In this document: positions 39,201 through 54,200 of the stretch, one piece after another
Layout: every line of letters begins with the position of its first letter
Position numbering within the stretch: the first letter of the stretch is position 1
From: Alitta virens
Taxonomy: Eukaryota > Annelida > Polychaeta > Phyllodocida > Nereididae
DNA length: 64,000 nucleotides
NCBI GenBank assembly: GCA_932294295.1
Contig: OW028574.1
Coordinates: 11,480,215 to 11,544,214, forward strand
Direction of reading: 5' to 3'
The notes under the pieces: model-generated
What the model was told of the DNA's origin: nothing
What the model saw: the letters and a program-made list of their open reading frames with translations, nothing else
Database searches by the model: none
Position numbers and translations under genes: made by a program

Positions 39201-42200
39201 TAAGGACGTCGAACATGTATACAACCCTCCTCCAGCCGCCTTTGTTGCACATCTTATGTGCTTTTGTTTAAAAAATTGTTGTGATAAACAATTAACAACC
39301 GAAAAGGTGTGGCAAACCTCAATAAATATCATCACAGTGTAAGTTCAACTAAGTTGAATAAATTCAATAAATCCATAAACCAAGTTACAGGGAAACCTCT
39401 CCAATTTCTTAGAAAGGTGACAGATTCCATGGAAGTGCCTTTCGAAATATTATTTCCATGTAAGGAGCTTTAAGGATGACAACCTGGTTGAATTGACTAA
39501 ACCTACCTATGATGTAAAGTTTGGTTTGTAATGGTTACTAGCAATGTTTACCTGTGTTTTTTTAGATAGTCTAATAGTCAACAGGCCAGGTAACATTTGG
39601 TCATATATAGAACACAATGTCACTGACATTTTAATGATTATATGCCTTGAGCTATGTCATTCCCCTATGGACTCTTCTAGGTCCATGGAGGAACTGAGCA
39701 GTTTGTCAATAACTCTGTCCCCCCCCCCCCCTCCCCCAGGAGGTGTATCTGGTATCTGGGAGGCTTATTATGTAATATATACCACGCAGTTGAGTAGTAT
39801 CTTGCACTTGAATAGGTCAATTTAGGTTGTCAACAAGTGATGATTGCAATGAAACGCATCACACTGTTGACCTTTGCTGACCTTTGCCATTACAACCAGA
39901 TTTTGTGAAAATATTTACTGAAATTAAAAAGACAATGTATATGTGCAGTTTTGCACAGCAGGATGTGTAAGAGAGGTTAAAAGAAATATCCGAGTTCAGA
40001 CCAGTAATGTCTGTGTAAGAAGCTACTAGCTTGAAATGCCACTGTGATCACTTTAACATTATTGGGTGCAGTTTCTTAACCCAATTGGTCATCAGCTGGT
40101 TATCATTAATTCATTGCCTGTGTATGGTTTAATGTATACAGTGTAAAATCTTTGCATTCCAGTGTATCCATTACATCAGGTCAAGTGGTCATTGCCACTG
40201 GTCATTGCAACTGGTCATTGCCAGCTTGACCATGGCTTGACCGCTTTATCTCCTTATCTACCAATTAACGGTTGATTGACTGAGTTAATGAGGTGGGGCC
40301 ATGCAATGCCCTGGAATTCAACCCCCCTTCCTAGGCAGGTTATCATGTTTCTGGGTCAGGGATAAGCTGTAGAAGTTGATACATGTAAATGTACTGTACA
40401 CCTCTTCATGTCTTATTACTTTAAAAGCTGGCAAATTAGATACCTTGGAATCGTATGTTTTTTAATGTAGCAATACACTTCGGTAATAAAAGCTATGGAA
40501 TAGTTATGAGTAAACTGTAAGATTGACAGACACAGCTGATCGAATGTTTGCCAAATGTTTCATGTACATGTATAGGAGTTGTAAATGGTTGACTGAGAAT
40601 ATGATTACACGTGTCATGATTACACATGTCATGATTACACATGTCATGATTACATATGTACATGTATCATGAATACAAAGTATTTCCTGTATGTATGCTT
40701 GTGCCAATGTCTTAGTCACAATTGCCAAGTGGCCCATCTGATTATTGGCAGTGTTCAATATTTGGATGTTTGCAATGTATAAATAGGTATTGTCATTGTG
40801 GAGTAACGTGTATTGCAAACATATAATAAAACCTTCATTATGTCGCATTTCTGGACAGTTATGATCATAATGTGGGTACTGAAAACTTGTTGCTTGTGTA
40901 GGGAAAAGAAAGAGTGTTGATGGATTATTGCAAGGTCGCTGTAGCCATCAAGTTAAAAGCTAGGAGTTTGTAAACTGTTGGTACGTTGTGCATTATGCAG
41001 TATATATGCTGTACCAGGAGACAACATTTCTCTGCATCTAGCTTGTTTACATTAGCAACAGCAAGGACATGCATTTCTAGGGTTCTAATCAGTAAGTTAG
41101 GGGTGTGGGCCAAACCCCCACGGTTTGATTGACACGCAGGAAGGGAGCCCCGCCCCCATTTCTAGGCCAGATCAGATAATCTAGTCTACACTCTGTGCCA
41201 GTATCCCATGGTATACCAGTGAGTTGTGCCTGAGGGCCCTCTTCACTTTATTCATTGAATGCTTGAGATGAAGTCGCTCTCCTGCGTTTGAGGTGAATAA
41301 GAGGGTCACGTGCACTGCATGTGCGACGTCATGGCGCTCCTGGCGAGAAGTGAAGAGAAGTGAAGTTGATCAGACGATATGTTTTGCTCGTGAGCTCTCT
41401 TGGGAGTCCTGTGAGTTAAAAATATTGGATGGTCATCTTTGTGTGTCCAGCTGGAGTGAAGTGGACTTTTTTTGGGAACGAGTGAAGTAAGCAAGCGAAC
41501 GTCACTCAAACCGTCACTGGGAAACTTCAAAGTGACGTAGCGTCTTCAAAGTGTCGTTACGTCTTCAAAGTGACACGTCTTTCATTTAATTTAGCAACAG
41601 ATGGAGAAATTACGCGCCTTGAGACATCGGGCCAGGATCAAAATGCGCTGTTTTAATTGGTTGTCCCGAAAGGTGAGTAAATTGATTGGGTCAATTTTTG
41701 ACGTAACAGATCTTAGCTTCATTTGTGTCATGTCGACAAACGTCATAAAGCGTCTTGCAAAAATGTTCTCCGGTTAGGGACGTTGTATTGTGCAGTTCAG
41801 TGGATTCTATGCTTTCTTTGCTTGAGATATATATATTTCATGGAGAATAGTTTGTGGATACAGAACAAAGAAAGGTTTCAGAATTGTTTGTAGCTTTATC
41901 ATACAAACTGGTCTACATACATGAGCTTGCCTGGATTGTGGAGAGCTGAGTCACGCCTGAAACTCTTTTGATTAACTTGCTTGTGTTTTGGGAGGATTTT
42001 TGGATTCATTTCAAGTTGTGACATTTCCTGAGGCTTTTTTTCATATTCATCTTCATGTGAAAGCTAGAAACTGTCCTTGACCAATGACCGCCATGGAAAT
42101 TGGACAATTTATACCAACGTCTTTGTTTATGTTTCCTGGAACAAATGCTGTGCATAGTATCTGAGTTTACCCATGGTTTACCATTTACAAGAACATTACA

Positions 42201-45200
42201 AATCAGACACATGCAAACCAGCTGTGTGCACATTGAAGCCAGCTTTCCTCTATTTAATCTTGGCTTGAGTGTCAACCCATATAACACAGGATTTGCCCTC
42301 GACCCTCTGCTTCCAACCTTCCACCTGACACTTCATATTAGGTTGACAAGCTGCAAGTTTCAAGTTTTTGTTGCCAAGTTGTTATGTAGCTGGCCTGGAC
42401 AAAATGTTCAGTAATGGGACCCTGGCTGCCAAATCACAACAATAGTGTCAACCTGCCACTCAGCTATAGCTAGTTATAATGAGTTGTTTACTCGAATGGA
42501 TCCAATGAACTGAGTTATTTGTCCATACAACTCTCATCCAAAATCCATCGTGTCTTTTTTTGCCATTTGTAGTTCGGTGGCTGTGTGATAATTGACACCA
42601 TGGCCAAAATATTGTCATTAGAAGATGAAACGTTGCAATATTATGCAGAAATGCTTGGTGATCAGGATGACCATGGTGAAGTACTTTTAAAGAGACATCC
42701 AACAAAAAGATATGCTCCAAAAGCCCCTGAAGATAAGGGGCTTCATGACAACCTCGTGGCTCCTGTTAAACCTATCTTTTCGAGGTCTTGCATTGAACTT
42801 TTTGAAGCAGGAAAGATAGGTAAAGAAAGATCAAGAAGCAGCCACAAGGATGCTGATCTTTGTGATGATTATTACAAAGACCAAGTGAATTTGAGCAGCC
42901 AAGATGAAGCTCAATACAACCAAGCTCAGCTGCAAGACTATATTGGCAAACTGTTTGATATTGTTGATGATGTGGATGAAATTGAGGTGGATATACCTGT
43001 GGAAAAGGATAAAGAAGTGGACAAACTCAATGTAATTAGATCAAAGAGGGTTAGATATAGAGATAAAGGGGCTGGGAACTCGAGGAGGAGACACCACCCC
43101 AGAAGATCTGACAGTGGGTATGGCACAGAGGACAGTGATTCTATCAAAGAAGATAAATATGTGTCCAGTGCTTGGAAATTAGCCAAGAAAAATATGGAAA
43201 GGAATTGTGCTATCAATTGTGAACTAATCCCCATAGATAAGGATTACAGTCATAACTGGTTGGAAATTGGTGGCTGTAAGCATGAAGAGAGTGAATTGGA
43301 CTTGGAAGATGATTATGACTTCGTTGAAAACATGTACAATGATGTACATGAGGATAAAAATATTTCACACCTGGCTGGTGATGACAAGGAGAGTGCTACC
43401 TCCCCAGAACAATGTGAAAAATCAAGTGAAAGTTTCTCATGTTTAGAGGGTGATTTAAAGCTAGACAGGTGCGGGAGGTCACCTACCCTGAAGCCAGAGG
43501 TCAAGGGGTCAGATCTAGAGGTCAAAATGGGCAAGGACATGGTTGGATTGCCTGAAGGGGAGCCCCTGGATTCTGTGGACACCCTGGGGTATCAATCTCA
43601 CTTGCAGGATGCAGAGGTTGCAGGATGCGGAGGATACAAAGTAGATGCAGAAAAAGATGGAGTAGCATCACAGCATGAGATGCCAGAGAAATATTTGGAC
43701 ACCTTGGAAGAAGTACATCACCACTTAGATCAAACGGTGTCTGAGGAATGCTATGCTGGCTGCCCAAGTATCTCTTCTGGAATTGCGCACAGCTGTGATT
43801 CATTTCCTGTGGAGACTGGTGTATCTGATGTATCTAATGCTTCATTAGATACATCAGCAGCAGCTAAGATGCAGGTGCTGCCTCAAGTTGCAGAAGCTGA
43901 CAATCAAGCATCATCTGAGCTGGAAAAAGATGCGGTGCATCCAGTCACAGATTGCCAAGTTGTAACTGAAGCATCACTTGTATATTATCATCATATACCT
44001 GTGACACCTGGCTGTTCGTATGAGATACACGAAGTCTCTTGTGAGATAGACTACGATTCAGATGCCATGTCTTGTGATTCTGATGTCAGTGATTCTTATG
44101 AAGTGACACCTGCGCCTGAAACATTAAATATTTCTTATGGAGAGAACTTGGACACAGATGAGATATTACCTGATGAGGTACACACACAATCCAGTAAAAG
44201 ATCACACGGGGAATATGAATGTAACAAAAAGGAAACCTCGGACATAAACAACGAAAAAAGTGACCCACAAAACACATACAAGCAAAATTCTCATGATTAT
44301 GACAACAATTTTGAATCTCAGCCAAAATTCGAATGGGTGGCATGCCCGTGTGCTGAGAAGGTTGTGTCAGGATTCACCAGGATTGTGGAGTATTTGTGTG
44401 AACCAGACTGGCTAGCATGGTCAGTCATTGGAGTGGTCAGCTACTTGTGTAATTCTGACATTAATGATGACAGTGATGCTCATTCACATCCTCATCAATG
44501 GCAGCATCCTCAGCAGCAGCAGCATCAACCGCAGCCAAGGTATCCCCCATCATCTAGGAATCCCGAGCTCACCTGGCTCCTAGTAAGTCTTTTACTAGTT
44601 CTAAGTTAACTCTTTCGTGATCTCCTCTCTTCTGGAATGCATTGATTCAGCATGAGAAAAGTTATGAGAAAATTCCCCCTTTCAATTCGTTAAATCAACA
44701 CATTGGGAATGGGCCAGTATATTCTCCTTGTACCGTTTTTCTGAAGTTTTCTGAAGTTTCTTTGATCTTTTTGTTGTACTTGTAAAAAGCACCCTGTTAG
44801 TGAAAAGTTCGGGCTAGTACAACCAGTGAAGAAGATGATTTATTTGGTATGTCATTTTATGTCTGAAATAATGAATTGCTGATATACCGCTAAGTGGGTC
44901 TGTGGTTGTGCAAGTTACTCTAAATGCGCAGTTAGTCATCACTGTCAGCTGTCATTTAGGTTACAGCCAACTTCATAGACTTAGAAATCGTTTCATAGAC
45001 TTGACGTCATGTGCATCCAGGACTTCCATTGGTTAATAAGGCAGTCAATGTCATTCAACCAATAAGAGTCCTGGACTAACATGACGTCCTCTGTAATAAC
45101 TCCATAATAATGTCACACTGTTTCCATTCATGTATAGCCCTGGCAATGTTGAGACAAGTAAATGTCTGTTGACTATGATGACATGTGGGAGGGTCTGTGG

Positions 45201-48200
45201 TAGAGGAGTTAATTTTTTCCTGTCCACTTTTCCCAGCTCTCTTATCATCACGTGTGAGGATGCCCTGGGCATTTCTGTGTCTTGTTGAAAGCGAAGTTGT
45301 TGTTGAAAGTTCAACTTGATGTAATGGTCCCTCGGGGAACGTGCACTTGTCAGGTCATTGGACATTTTCAATTTAAAATTTTCTCTGTTTTAGGTCAAAC
45401 TTTTTTCTCAACGGATGTCTCTAAGTATTGGGCAAGTGACTGAAGGAATGTAAATATTTTCAGGTTTATTCAATTGTTGACAATTAATGGCATGTTCTTG
45501 TTAGTTCCTTGATTATTTCTTCATTCTTTCCCATTCTTTTACTTCATTCGGTGTCTTTCGTTCTTTTCATCTTATGGTCATTCATTCTTACTCGTTTATT
45601 CTTGATTTGCTTCATTTCTGTCTGAGAGACCCAAATGAAATACATTCAGCATGACTCGATGATAATCTAATTGGCATTCGTTATGAACCTTTCATGTACT
45701 GTATGGCTGATCATGGTGATGTGAATTCCATTTCACCATCAATGCATAGCAATGACTCACCATGTGAAAAATATGTCCCATTATGGATGGCTTGGTATGC
45801 TGAACCATATGATTAACTTCAGTAATATGTAGACTGAGGCCCCAAGCATGGTCTAATAAATAATTGACAAGGAAGAACATTCCTGAATATGATTAAATTG
45901 GGAGGAGGCCAGTCTGTCTTGGAGCTTTCTGATTAATTCGAATGCCATGGAGAAAGGGCGTTGCAATGGTGCATAATGCTAGTGTTCATTGTGTTTTGTG
46001 TATTGTGTTTTGGGTGGTTGTGATGGAATGGCCTCTTTTAGCGAAGACTTCTCCAGCTGGAACAATGTGGATTCTGAAAAGTCTGTCATCAGTCGATCTA
46101 TTGAGACTAAACACTCCATCAGCGTAATAGTTGAGACACTGAAGAACTGCTCATTCTGAGCCTAGTAAGATATGCCTTTGGATCGATATTATCTTACTTT
46201 CTAGCAGCTAATCTCATAGATTTAGAAACTAAACACCAGCTGACGACATGTGAATCCAGGTCTCCTATTGGCTAACGAGACAATCCCTCAGCCAATGGGA
46301 GTCCTGGATTGGCATCACATCCTTTGAGGTTAAGTTTTCAAGTCTAGTAAGTCTTTTTGATGACATTGGCCCTGATGTAATGGTATCATATTTATAGAGC
46401 TATTCAGAGACTGTTTAGCTAACAGCACAAAAATAATAGGGGGATATCACCGAAAATACAAAAAATCTGGGTAACGTATGAATGGGTAACATGATCCATT
46501 AGGTATGATAAAAGGGGAGGAGGGAATAATAGGCAGGAGGCTGAGGTTGTCAGGAGTAACAGAATCTGCCACAAGTCATGTGACTATTGCAGACATTTTC
46601 ATGTGACTATATAGTCGAACGGTCGACTGTTGATTGCATTACAAGTTCGAAAATGTTTAACTTCAAGCCAAGGAAAGGTATTTCTCTCAGAAGATTGTGC
46701 AAAAGCACAGGAGATCTATCGAAAGGTGATATTCGTTTTGCTGTCTTCTGTATTCGAAATTATGCACCTGCCCGCCACCTGGCGTATCTTGTGAGTATAA
46801 TTAGATGATCGGTGGTATATTGTTATGGGAGATTTCACTGTCAAGCTGTCTTGTCAAATACTGGACAGTTGTCAAATTATTTGATGTATGACAGAAATGT
46901 ATATGAATGATATATATTATTGATGTTGTCTGTTCACTAGGAAAGACAGACCAATTAACAATGATAAATCATAATTACTGCCAGTTGGAAAAAAAGAAGT
47001 AATTTGCCATTGTCAGAATGTCTGGTGAACACATTCAGGCCTGCGTGATACTGGTGATGTAGTGCATGTAAATTATTCCTACTTGCCATGTCTATTCAAC
47101 ATAGTCAACATGATATATGAGGTTGTAATTCTGGTGCTGCTGGAAAACTGTTTATGATTGGCATAAAATAATATGGATGACCAGGGCAAGAATATGAATG
47201 AGCAAAAATGCAATATTTATCCGGTGATCTTTCGCCTCGGTTGTCAATTAGTTCTCCTGCCAGCTCATAGCAACATCTTGCCCGCACTGTTTTGTTAGAT
47301 TATCTGGTTATCCTATAGGGTTTTACATGTCAGTTATCCAACTGGAGGGTTTTGCAAGACCTACCATTGACAGTTATGATGGAGCATCTACTGAAGTTTG
47401 TGTCAAGTTGCTAGAAATATGGGGTCTTTTTTTCTCTGGTTTAGGTTTATTGTTGTGCCTTGTAGGTCGGGTTGTATCTTGGGGTTCAGGTAAACAATAT
47501 TTAGTTAGTTAGGGAAAAAAAATCTTTCCTCGAAGCAAGATCTTTTCTCTTGATGAAAAACTAATGCTGAACCACCATATATGCATTGATATATCTCTCT
47601 GCAAGATCACCCTGTGCATGTATTTGCAAGTGTTGATGTCCAAGGTATGTCCCTCACTCTTACGACCACCACACAATTAAAAGAATGTTTTACTAGATGT
47701 TCTTAATTGGGAAGTTCTACAGTAGGGTATGTGCAGTTTGGCTAATTTATTAAAAAAAAGAACAGGTAGTGGCAAATCTTGCAGAGTTACAACAGCATCA
47801 CAAAAAGTTTGAAAGTCTGAGTTTCCTTGACACATTTTTGTTGGAAATTGCGTGATTCATGCTCTTTTGAATTTGCATGCTCGCTTCAGCCTCATAACTG
47901 GAAAGGTGGACAATAACGGCTACCCTGACTGAATGGGGTGTTTTCTGCCCCCAAGGTTTGAGGCTTTTCACACCTCCATTAATCATATTTGAAGGAGATC
48001 GAATCCTGGTTATTGATCTGATTGATTTCCACCTTGACAGGAACCATTACTTTGTGTAAAAACAGGAAAGACCAGCAAAAATCGATCAAGACTGAGTAGT
48101 GTGTGATTTAATGCAGTGGAAAAGCAGATTTACAAAGTGCTAAGTGGTTACACGAGTACTCTGATACAAGAATGTGAAAGATGATCAACCTGGTGTTGAC

Positions 48201-51200
48201 ATTACACATTCTTACTTTGTGGCAAGTTTCATGCTATATGAGAAATTAAAAAAAACTAGTGTTTGAGTTTTGGAAGTTTGCTATTTGTGAGTTGATGATT
48301 AAGTGTTTTTTCCAGGGGTTCAGAACTTGTCCTGCTCCTGAGGCTGTCCGAGATCAGAATCCCAACCCAGATGATAATTAGTCATTTTCACTTTATTAAA
48401 TAACCTTACTATTTCAGTATTTGCAAGAAATGTAAAAATTTCTGTAGTATTTAATCATAAACTGTGCCTGGGTATGGATATAGAGCTGATGCAGTTGTAA
48501 TTCCAATGTCGTTAAGTTAGAAGAGAAAATTTATCGATTGAAAATCAGTCACTATTTTTGTTGATAAATCTTGGTCATGATAATTTCTGACACATCTGAC
48601 CATGAGGCTCAGCCAAGAACATGACATTTCCTTGGGATGCCAAGTTTCTTAATTGGCGATACATTGACTCCTGCACAGACCTCACTGCAACTCAGGTATT
48701 CTGGGCTGGCAGGTAGGGCCTTTGGTCAGAAGGGTCAGGGATCAAACAAGGATTCCCCATTCATCAGGGCACCTAGCAACTGCCTCCTATAGCTACTTGC
48801 TTGAGCTGAACTTTGTCTTTGGGGTGAAATGGTTAATTTCTACATTAGTTTTAGCTGTAATCCTTTGCACTTGATTTGTCTTTGTAATGTATTTAACAAG
48901 TATTCTATTGACTCAGTTCTACAAGTCTATGTCTCAGTGCTACTGGTATTAAACTTAGTCAGCCAGGGGCAGACATAATAATGAGGTTTTGGAGTCCACA
49001 CCATGTTAGACATTTACCTTTTGGGTGGGTCTTTTACTTGCCTCAGCATAGACATCAAGTACAAGGCAACGTCTCATGCGATCAACGTCCAGCTGGGATG
49101 TAGCTCATGAGGAAAGCTTGGGCTGGGAATCGAACCTGGGACCTTCGGCATTTTGTAACGTGATGCAGGTTTCTTTTTCAGTTAAGAGATAAATTTGGAT
49201 GAAGGAACGAGATAGTTTTCCAAGATCAAGGACAATAAAATGTACATTTTTAGGTTCAAGGACAACGAAACATAGCACCCATGGTGTTCTTGTTATTTGC
49301 CAAGTCAGTCTGATTTTTGCATAGCATTTTGTTGGCCAAATGTGTTGTTTACTGTGTGTTGTTTGTTGCCTCATTGCTGTTCAGCTTCAGTTTTTAGTTA
49401 TGAATTCAAGTGTTGTCCTGCAGTTGTCGCAAATAGTTTCTTCCCATGCTCAAGGTTGTATGGGCGAGTGTTCACGGACTTCTCCAGGCTGATGTGAATG
49501 TTAAGTGGCTATGCTGCCACAAGATCATAAATATGAGTGCCAACCATATTGTTAATGGTCAAATCTTGGACTAAACGGATCAAATATATGGAAATAAAGT
49601 TGAAAATTTTTAGACACAATTTTTATGAGACTGGTTGAATCATAGGTATTTGTCACGGACCTGGGGAAAACCAATGCCTTTATGAAACAATAAATTTGTA
49701 AATTGAAGAAAATTCCATTGGGGAATGTTAGCGGTCATGTTTTTGTTGTGTGCACATTTAATATAAAATAGGAAAAAATTTCAAAGAGGAAAAGAATTGA
49801 CCGGTATCTGTATGAACATTTTTGGAAAACCTATCTTTTGAATAATATGAACTGCCAGCCTTTCATCTCATCATTATGTCTGCCTCTAAGAAATATCCAA
49901 TTTAGCTCAAACCATGAGTCATCCATTGACTTATACTTCGTCTTAGGTCCCTTGTTAATGGATGTCAATATTATGATCCTATTCTTAAGATGTATTTTAA
50001 GACATGCTGGGAATTTTGCCCACCTGATCCAACACCTGCAACTGAATAAACATTTGAGAGACTGACTTTTTTCCCCATTTTCCCAGTGACTATGTCGGTA
50101 TACACGTGTCCCAGTGTGCGCAGAAACAGCTAAACGTTATTTATAGAAGACGTACAATATGAAGTTGTGCTCGGTGGGTGTTGTGCAGTGAATATGCACT
50201 TTCCCAGGTAGAATTCCGATGCCACGCGTTGGGTTACATTGTATATTATGTAGAAAACCGAACCATTGAATACTGTTGTGTCACTGAACATGAATTTTCA
50301 CTTATTTTTTTAAAAATCTTGTACTGTTGTATACAAAAAGCAACTGCACAACAAACAAAAATGTGTTATTTGTTTGTTTGATTGATTCATTGGACAGTAT
50401 GCACTGATCAAATGCTAATTGCACTATGCATGGAGTCAAGATAACTATTGAAATTTACCCCATGATGTAAGTTGGTAAACCTCAGCTTATGGCTAGCTGA
50501 GTGGTGTCTAGGATTCTGTGGATTTTCACAATCCACCCTGCCCTATTAGAAATGATAAAGAAATCCATAAGGCCCTGTGAATGCACCCTTCAGTGGGTGA
50601 TGATCTACTTTAAATGTGGGTCAGTCTCCCTGCTGCTGCTGTATCCAGAATGCTCTTTGGGTCAAGTTTGACACTTTGCAAGATCCTTGGAAGTTTCTTA
50701 TGCAGTGCAGCAGTGAGGTCACTGGGGTGGATGAGGAATCCCTGGTATTCTCTTCAGCTCTCTTTGCATAAATGTCACCATTCTGATTCCGAGGATTTTG
50801 GGACAGTTACTCTGCAGTGTTCTGTGGAAATATTGTCCACTTGCTCTGGTCCCACCTACAGCTCATGGTCTTGCATCTGAACAACAGGATTCTGTAAGTT
50901 TCTCTAGATTTTTAACAGGGACAAACTCTTCTAACCTTTCAACGGTTTTCATGTTGTCATAGGTTTGTTTATGTTGTTCATATTTTGACGTCTGAGTTGT
51001 GAGTTGTATGGAGAAAATTAATCTAATGTCTGTATTTTTAGTATAGGCCAAATATTGCTTTTATGAAGTCCTTGGTGACACTATATTTGTTACATCATAG
51101 AACTTATAGTTCTATGGTTACATACAGCCAGCCACTTTTATGGTGTATAATATAATACTGTTATATCATTGGCAATTTGGTAGTTAGGTAATACATATAT

Positions 51201-54200
51201 CAATTTGTAGACAGTTCTAGATTTTATGTTCAATTTGTAGACAGTTCTAGATTTTATGTTCAAAACAAATTTCACATTATCTTGACCATGGCCTCTTGGG
51301 ATAGATAGTACACAAACCAACTCATTTCTTATACAAGAAAATCATCTTTTCTTCCTGTGATGAATGGTGAAATTATCCCATGAGATAGTCTATGATAGAG
51401 TATCTGTTGAGTTTGACTATTATAGAGTATCTGTTGTAGAGATAGTCTTCCAGTGCTCTGATATATTTCAGTGCTAGCAAATGGGAGTCATTAGAGTTGG
51501 TGAATTTCAGATGTTCTCTCAACTGAAGTTGTTGATATAACTGAATACGATATCCAGTTATTTTGTTGCCTGACTGCCACATGCTTAGATGACTACAATA
51601 TGTCATGTCAGTAGCTGGTGTAGTGAATTCACTCTTTATTTTACACATTTTCTCTAACGATAGTGTATTCCATTGTCTCAATGCGACTGATGTACATAAC
51701 ATTGACATTAATAACGATTTGGTGGTGAGGTTGGACATTATCATAATTTCCTCTATTGTGTACAGACGCTTCAATCTTTCATCTGATCAGCAAAGCTTTT
51801 ACTGTAAATCATTAATGCGATTTACGTGTAATAGTCAGCCAGGAATAATTATCAGCAATATTTTCTTTTATGGTTAATTGAATTTTATTCTGTCGGCGAA
51901 AAGCTTTTATAGCTTATGTTTTATTGTTATTTGTATCACCACCGACTTTAAATACAATTTTATCTTATCTTATCTTATCTTATCTTATGGATATATCACA
52001 CTGGTTGCAGCGCAGTGTACATTACGCACATGAAATGATATACAACGTAATGAAGACATGATATTACCTATTTTCTAGTACACTGAGCTCTGTTACATTC
52101 TCTGGTGGGGTGGGATATGGTCTGTTTGGTGGTCCAATATCAGATGTTGCTGACAGAGTCTGAATGAAACTATGCCCTCCTAGATGCAGTAGCTGGCCCA
52201 GGGGTGTGGCATGCCTTGTACCCAATGATCCTGCTGATTCCTACATGCCCCCATGGAGTCACTAGAGATGCCCCTTGTCTAGTCTATTTGTGTGCATCTT
52301 GTGATGAGCAGTGAACTCTCCACCCAGCCTATTGTAAACCACTTGCCCTGGGTGAGCAAAAGAAAATATGTGATGGGGAAAGTGAATTGATGGTTCTGTG
52401 CCACAGATTATTACATTATCGAATTGTGTCCATGTTGAAGCTTGTGCAGATTAATTGTGGCCCCAGTGGTTTCCTGTGGTAATAGCAGAAACTATGAAGG
52501 CCAGTTAGCCCTGATTAACCTCACAGTCGTGTATTACTTTGTTTAATTAAGTGCAGTGATATGACCAAACCAGCAAATTGGCAGCAGTCCATGCTAGACT
52601 TGCACACAACACTGGTAACTTGATCCCTTTGAATTGAACAAATAAATGAGAGACCATGAATGCCAAACAGATGTGGGAAGCTGATTCCATCTCTGAACTC
52701 TGCCAGACTGGCTGATGGCTGAAATGGCAAGCCTAGTGAGATGGTGTTAATTGCACTGAATATATTGGGTGGGAAAAGTATATGTATAAATATATTAATC
52801 ATGGGGGTATTATATTAACGATATTAGGAATCAGAGAGATGATTGCAGCTGCATTTCAGTCTATGATGTTGCCCCTTTCTCATGAAGGGTGATTTTTATT
52901 TTATTAACTTATGCTGTTTTTAGTTTTATTTTATAAACGTATGCCAGTTACCCTCTTTATTTAATATTAACCATGGTTTTGTGTAAGGATGAAGTTGATA
53001 TGTTTATCTTCATTTCAGTCAGTCATACATGTGACCATGTGTGATTTCTCCCCCAAATTTGTCTGGTATTTATTTTCCGTGTTTCCTGGTAATATGAATA
53101 ATGACAATGCACTCAGAGACCAGTGTGATCAGATTTCCTTTATGGAATGAATATTAGCTGTTAGTGGTACTGATTGTAACAAGATATTCAAAGAACTATC
53201 GAGTTACAATTTATTTATGTGATGGTCACCCTACATTGTCCATACATATCTGACCATTGTGTGAATTTATGGTGTTGTATATTTGCATTGACAGACAGAC
53301 ATATTCAGATGAATAGCCTTTCATTTCTGACATTTATAAGGACATTTATGTCATTTGACCTTCGAACAACCTTGGGCTGACCTTAAAATTTGCCCAGTTG
53401 AGGTCACAAATTCTGTCATCTCCCACAAAGGGTGTTGCTACCCAACTGACAGTGCAATCATGTCCATGATATTGTGGTTAATTTGTTGGGATATTGCTTA
53501 CATGGTCCTCTATTGTGTACTCATCATATTCTTATTGAAGGTTTGATGCATGTCCTTCAGTGTCATGACCTTGACATGGTTGCAAGGTCATTTGAGAATG
53601 TTTTCTTTTGACTTGGAAGTCAGGGTCGTGGTCATGTATGCAAGAACCTCCCCTGAAGATCACCTCAATCTGTGTACCAAACTATTACAACATAATGACT
53701 CTACGATTATAATGAACCTCGCAATAATATCATCACATCGCTACAAAGGTTACTGAGGCTTGGTAACTTGGATGGCCTAACAGCCATATTTGTATGACTG
53801 CTCTTAATTAGTTCATTAAGTTACTCTTAGGTGATTTTGTAATTGGTATGTCATTATATCATACATTTGACCAATCAATCCCTTGGTATTTATTTGTGGA
53901 GTAAGCTGTGATGGTTGCTATTGAGTGTCTCATATTGGTTACAGAATACTGAGATAATCCCTCTGAGCAGAGATCATCTATGGCTTGACACATTTATCAG
54001 AGCTGCATTTAGCTTTTGCAAGGGTTTTGCCAAGCCATTCTGGGCAAGTCAGTCTTTCTGTGATTATCTTTTGTGTGGTGCAGAGTGAATTGGATGATCC
54101 AATGCCTCTTCATCCGGCTTATGTACATCTTTGGATACACAAGAGATGTCTTAGACTTAATAGTGCATCAACAATGGTAAATGAAGATTTAATTGTGGAT

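Noticed and set aside
38900..39250. 116-codon minus-strand frame
   Set aside because: It lies in a GC-shifted island where both strands are open; no family recognised, so it is reported only as an island.
42100..42414. 104-codon plus-strand frame just before the 2-kb exon
   Set aside because: It is in the intron between 41672 and 42573 and its frame does not connect to the acceptor at 42573.
51373..51774. 133-codon minus-strand frame
   Set aside because: It covers imperfect local repeats (GAGTATCTGTTG) in intron 11 and shows no domain or splice support.
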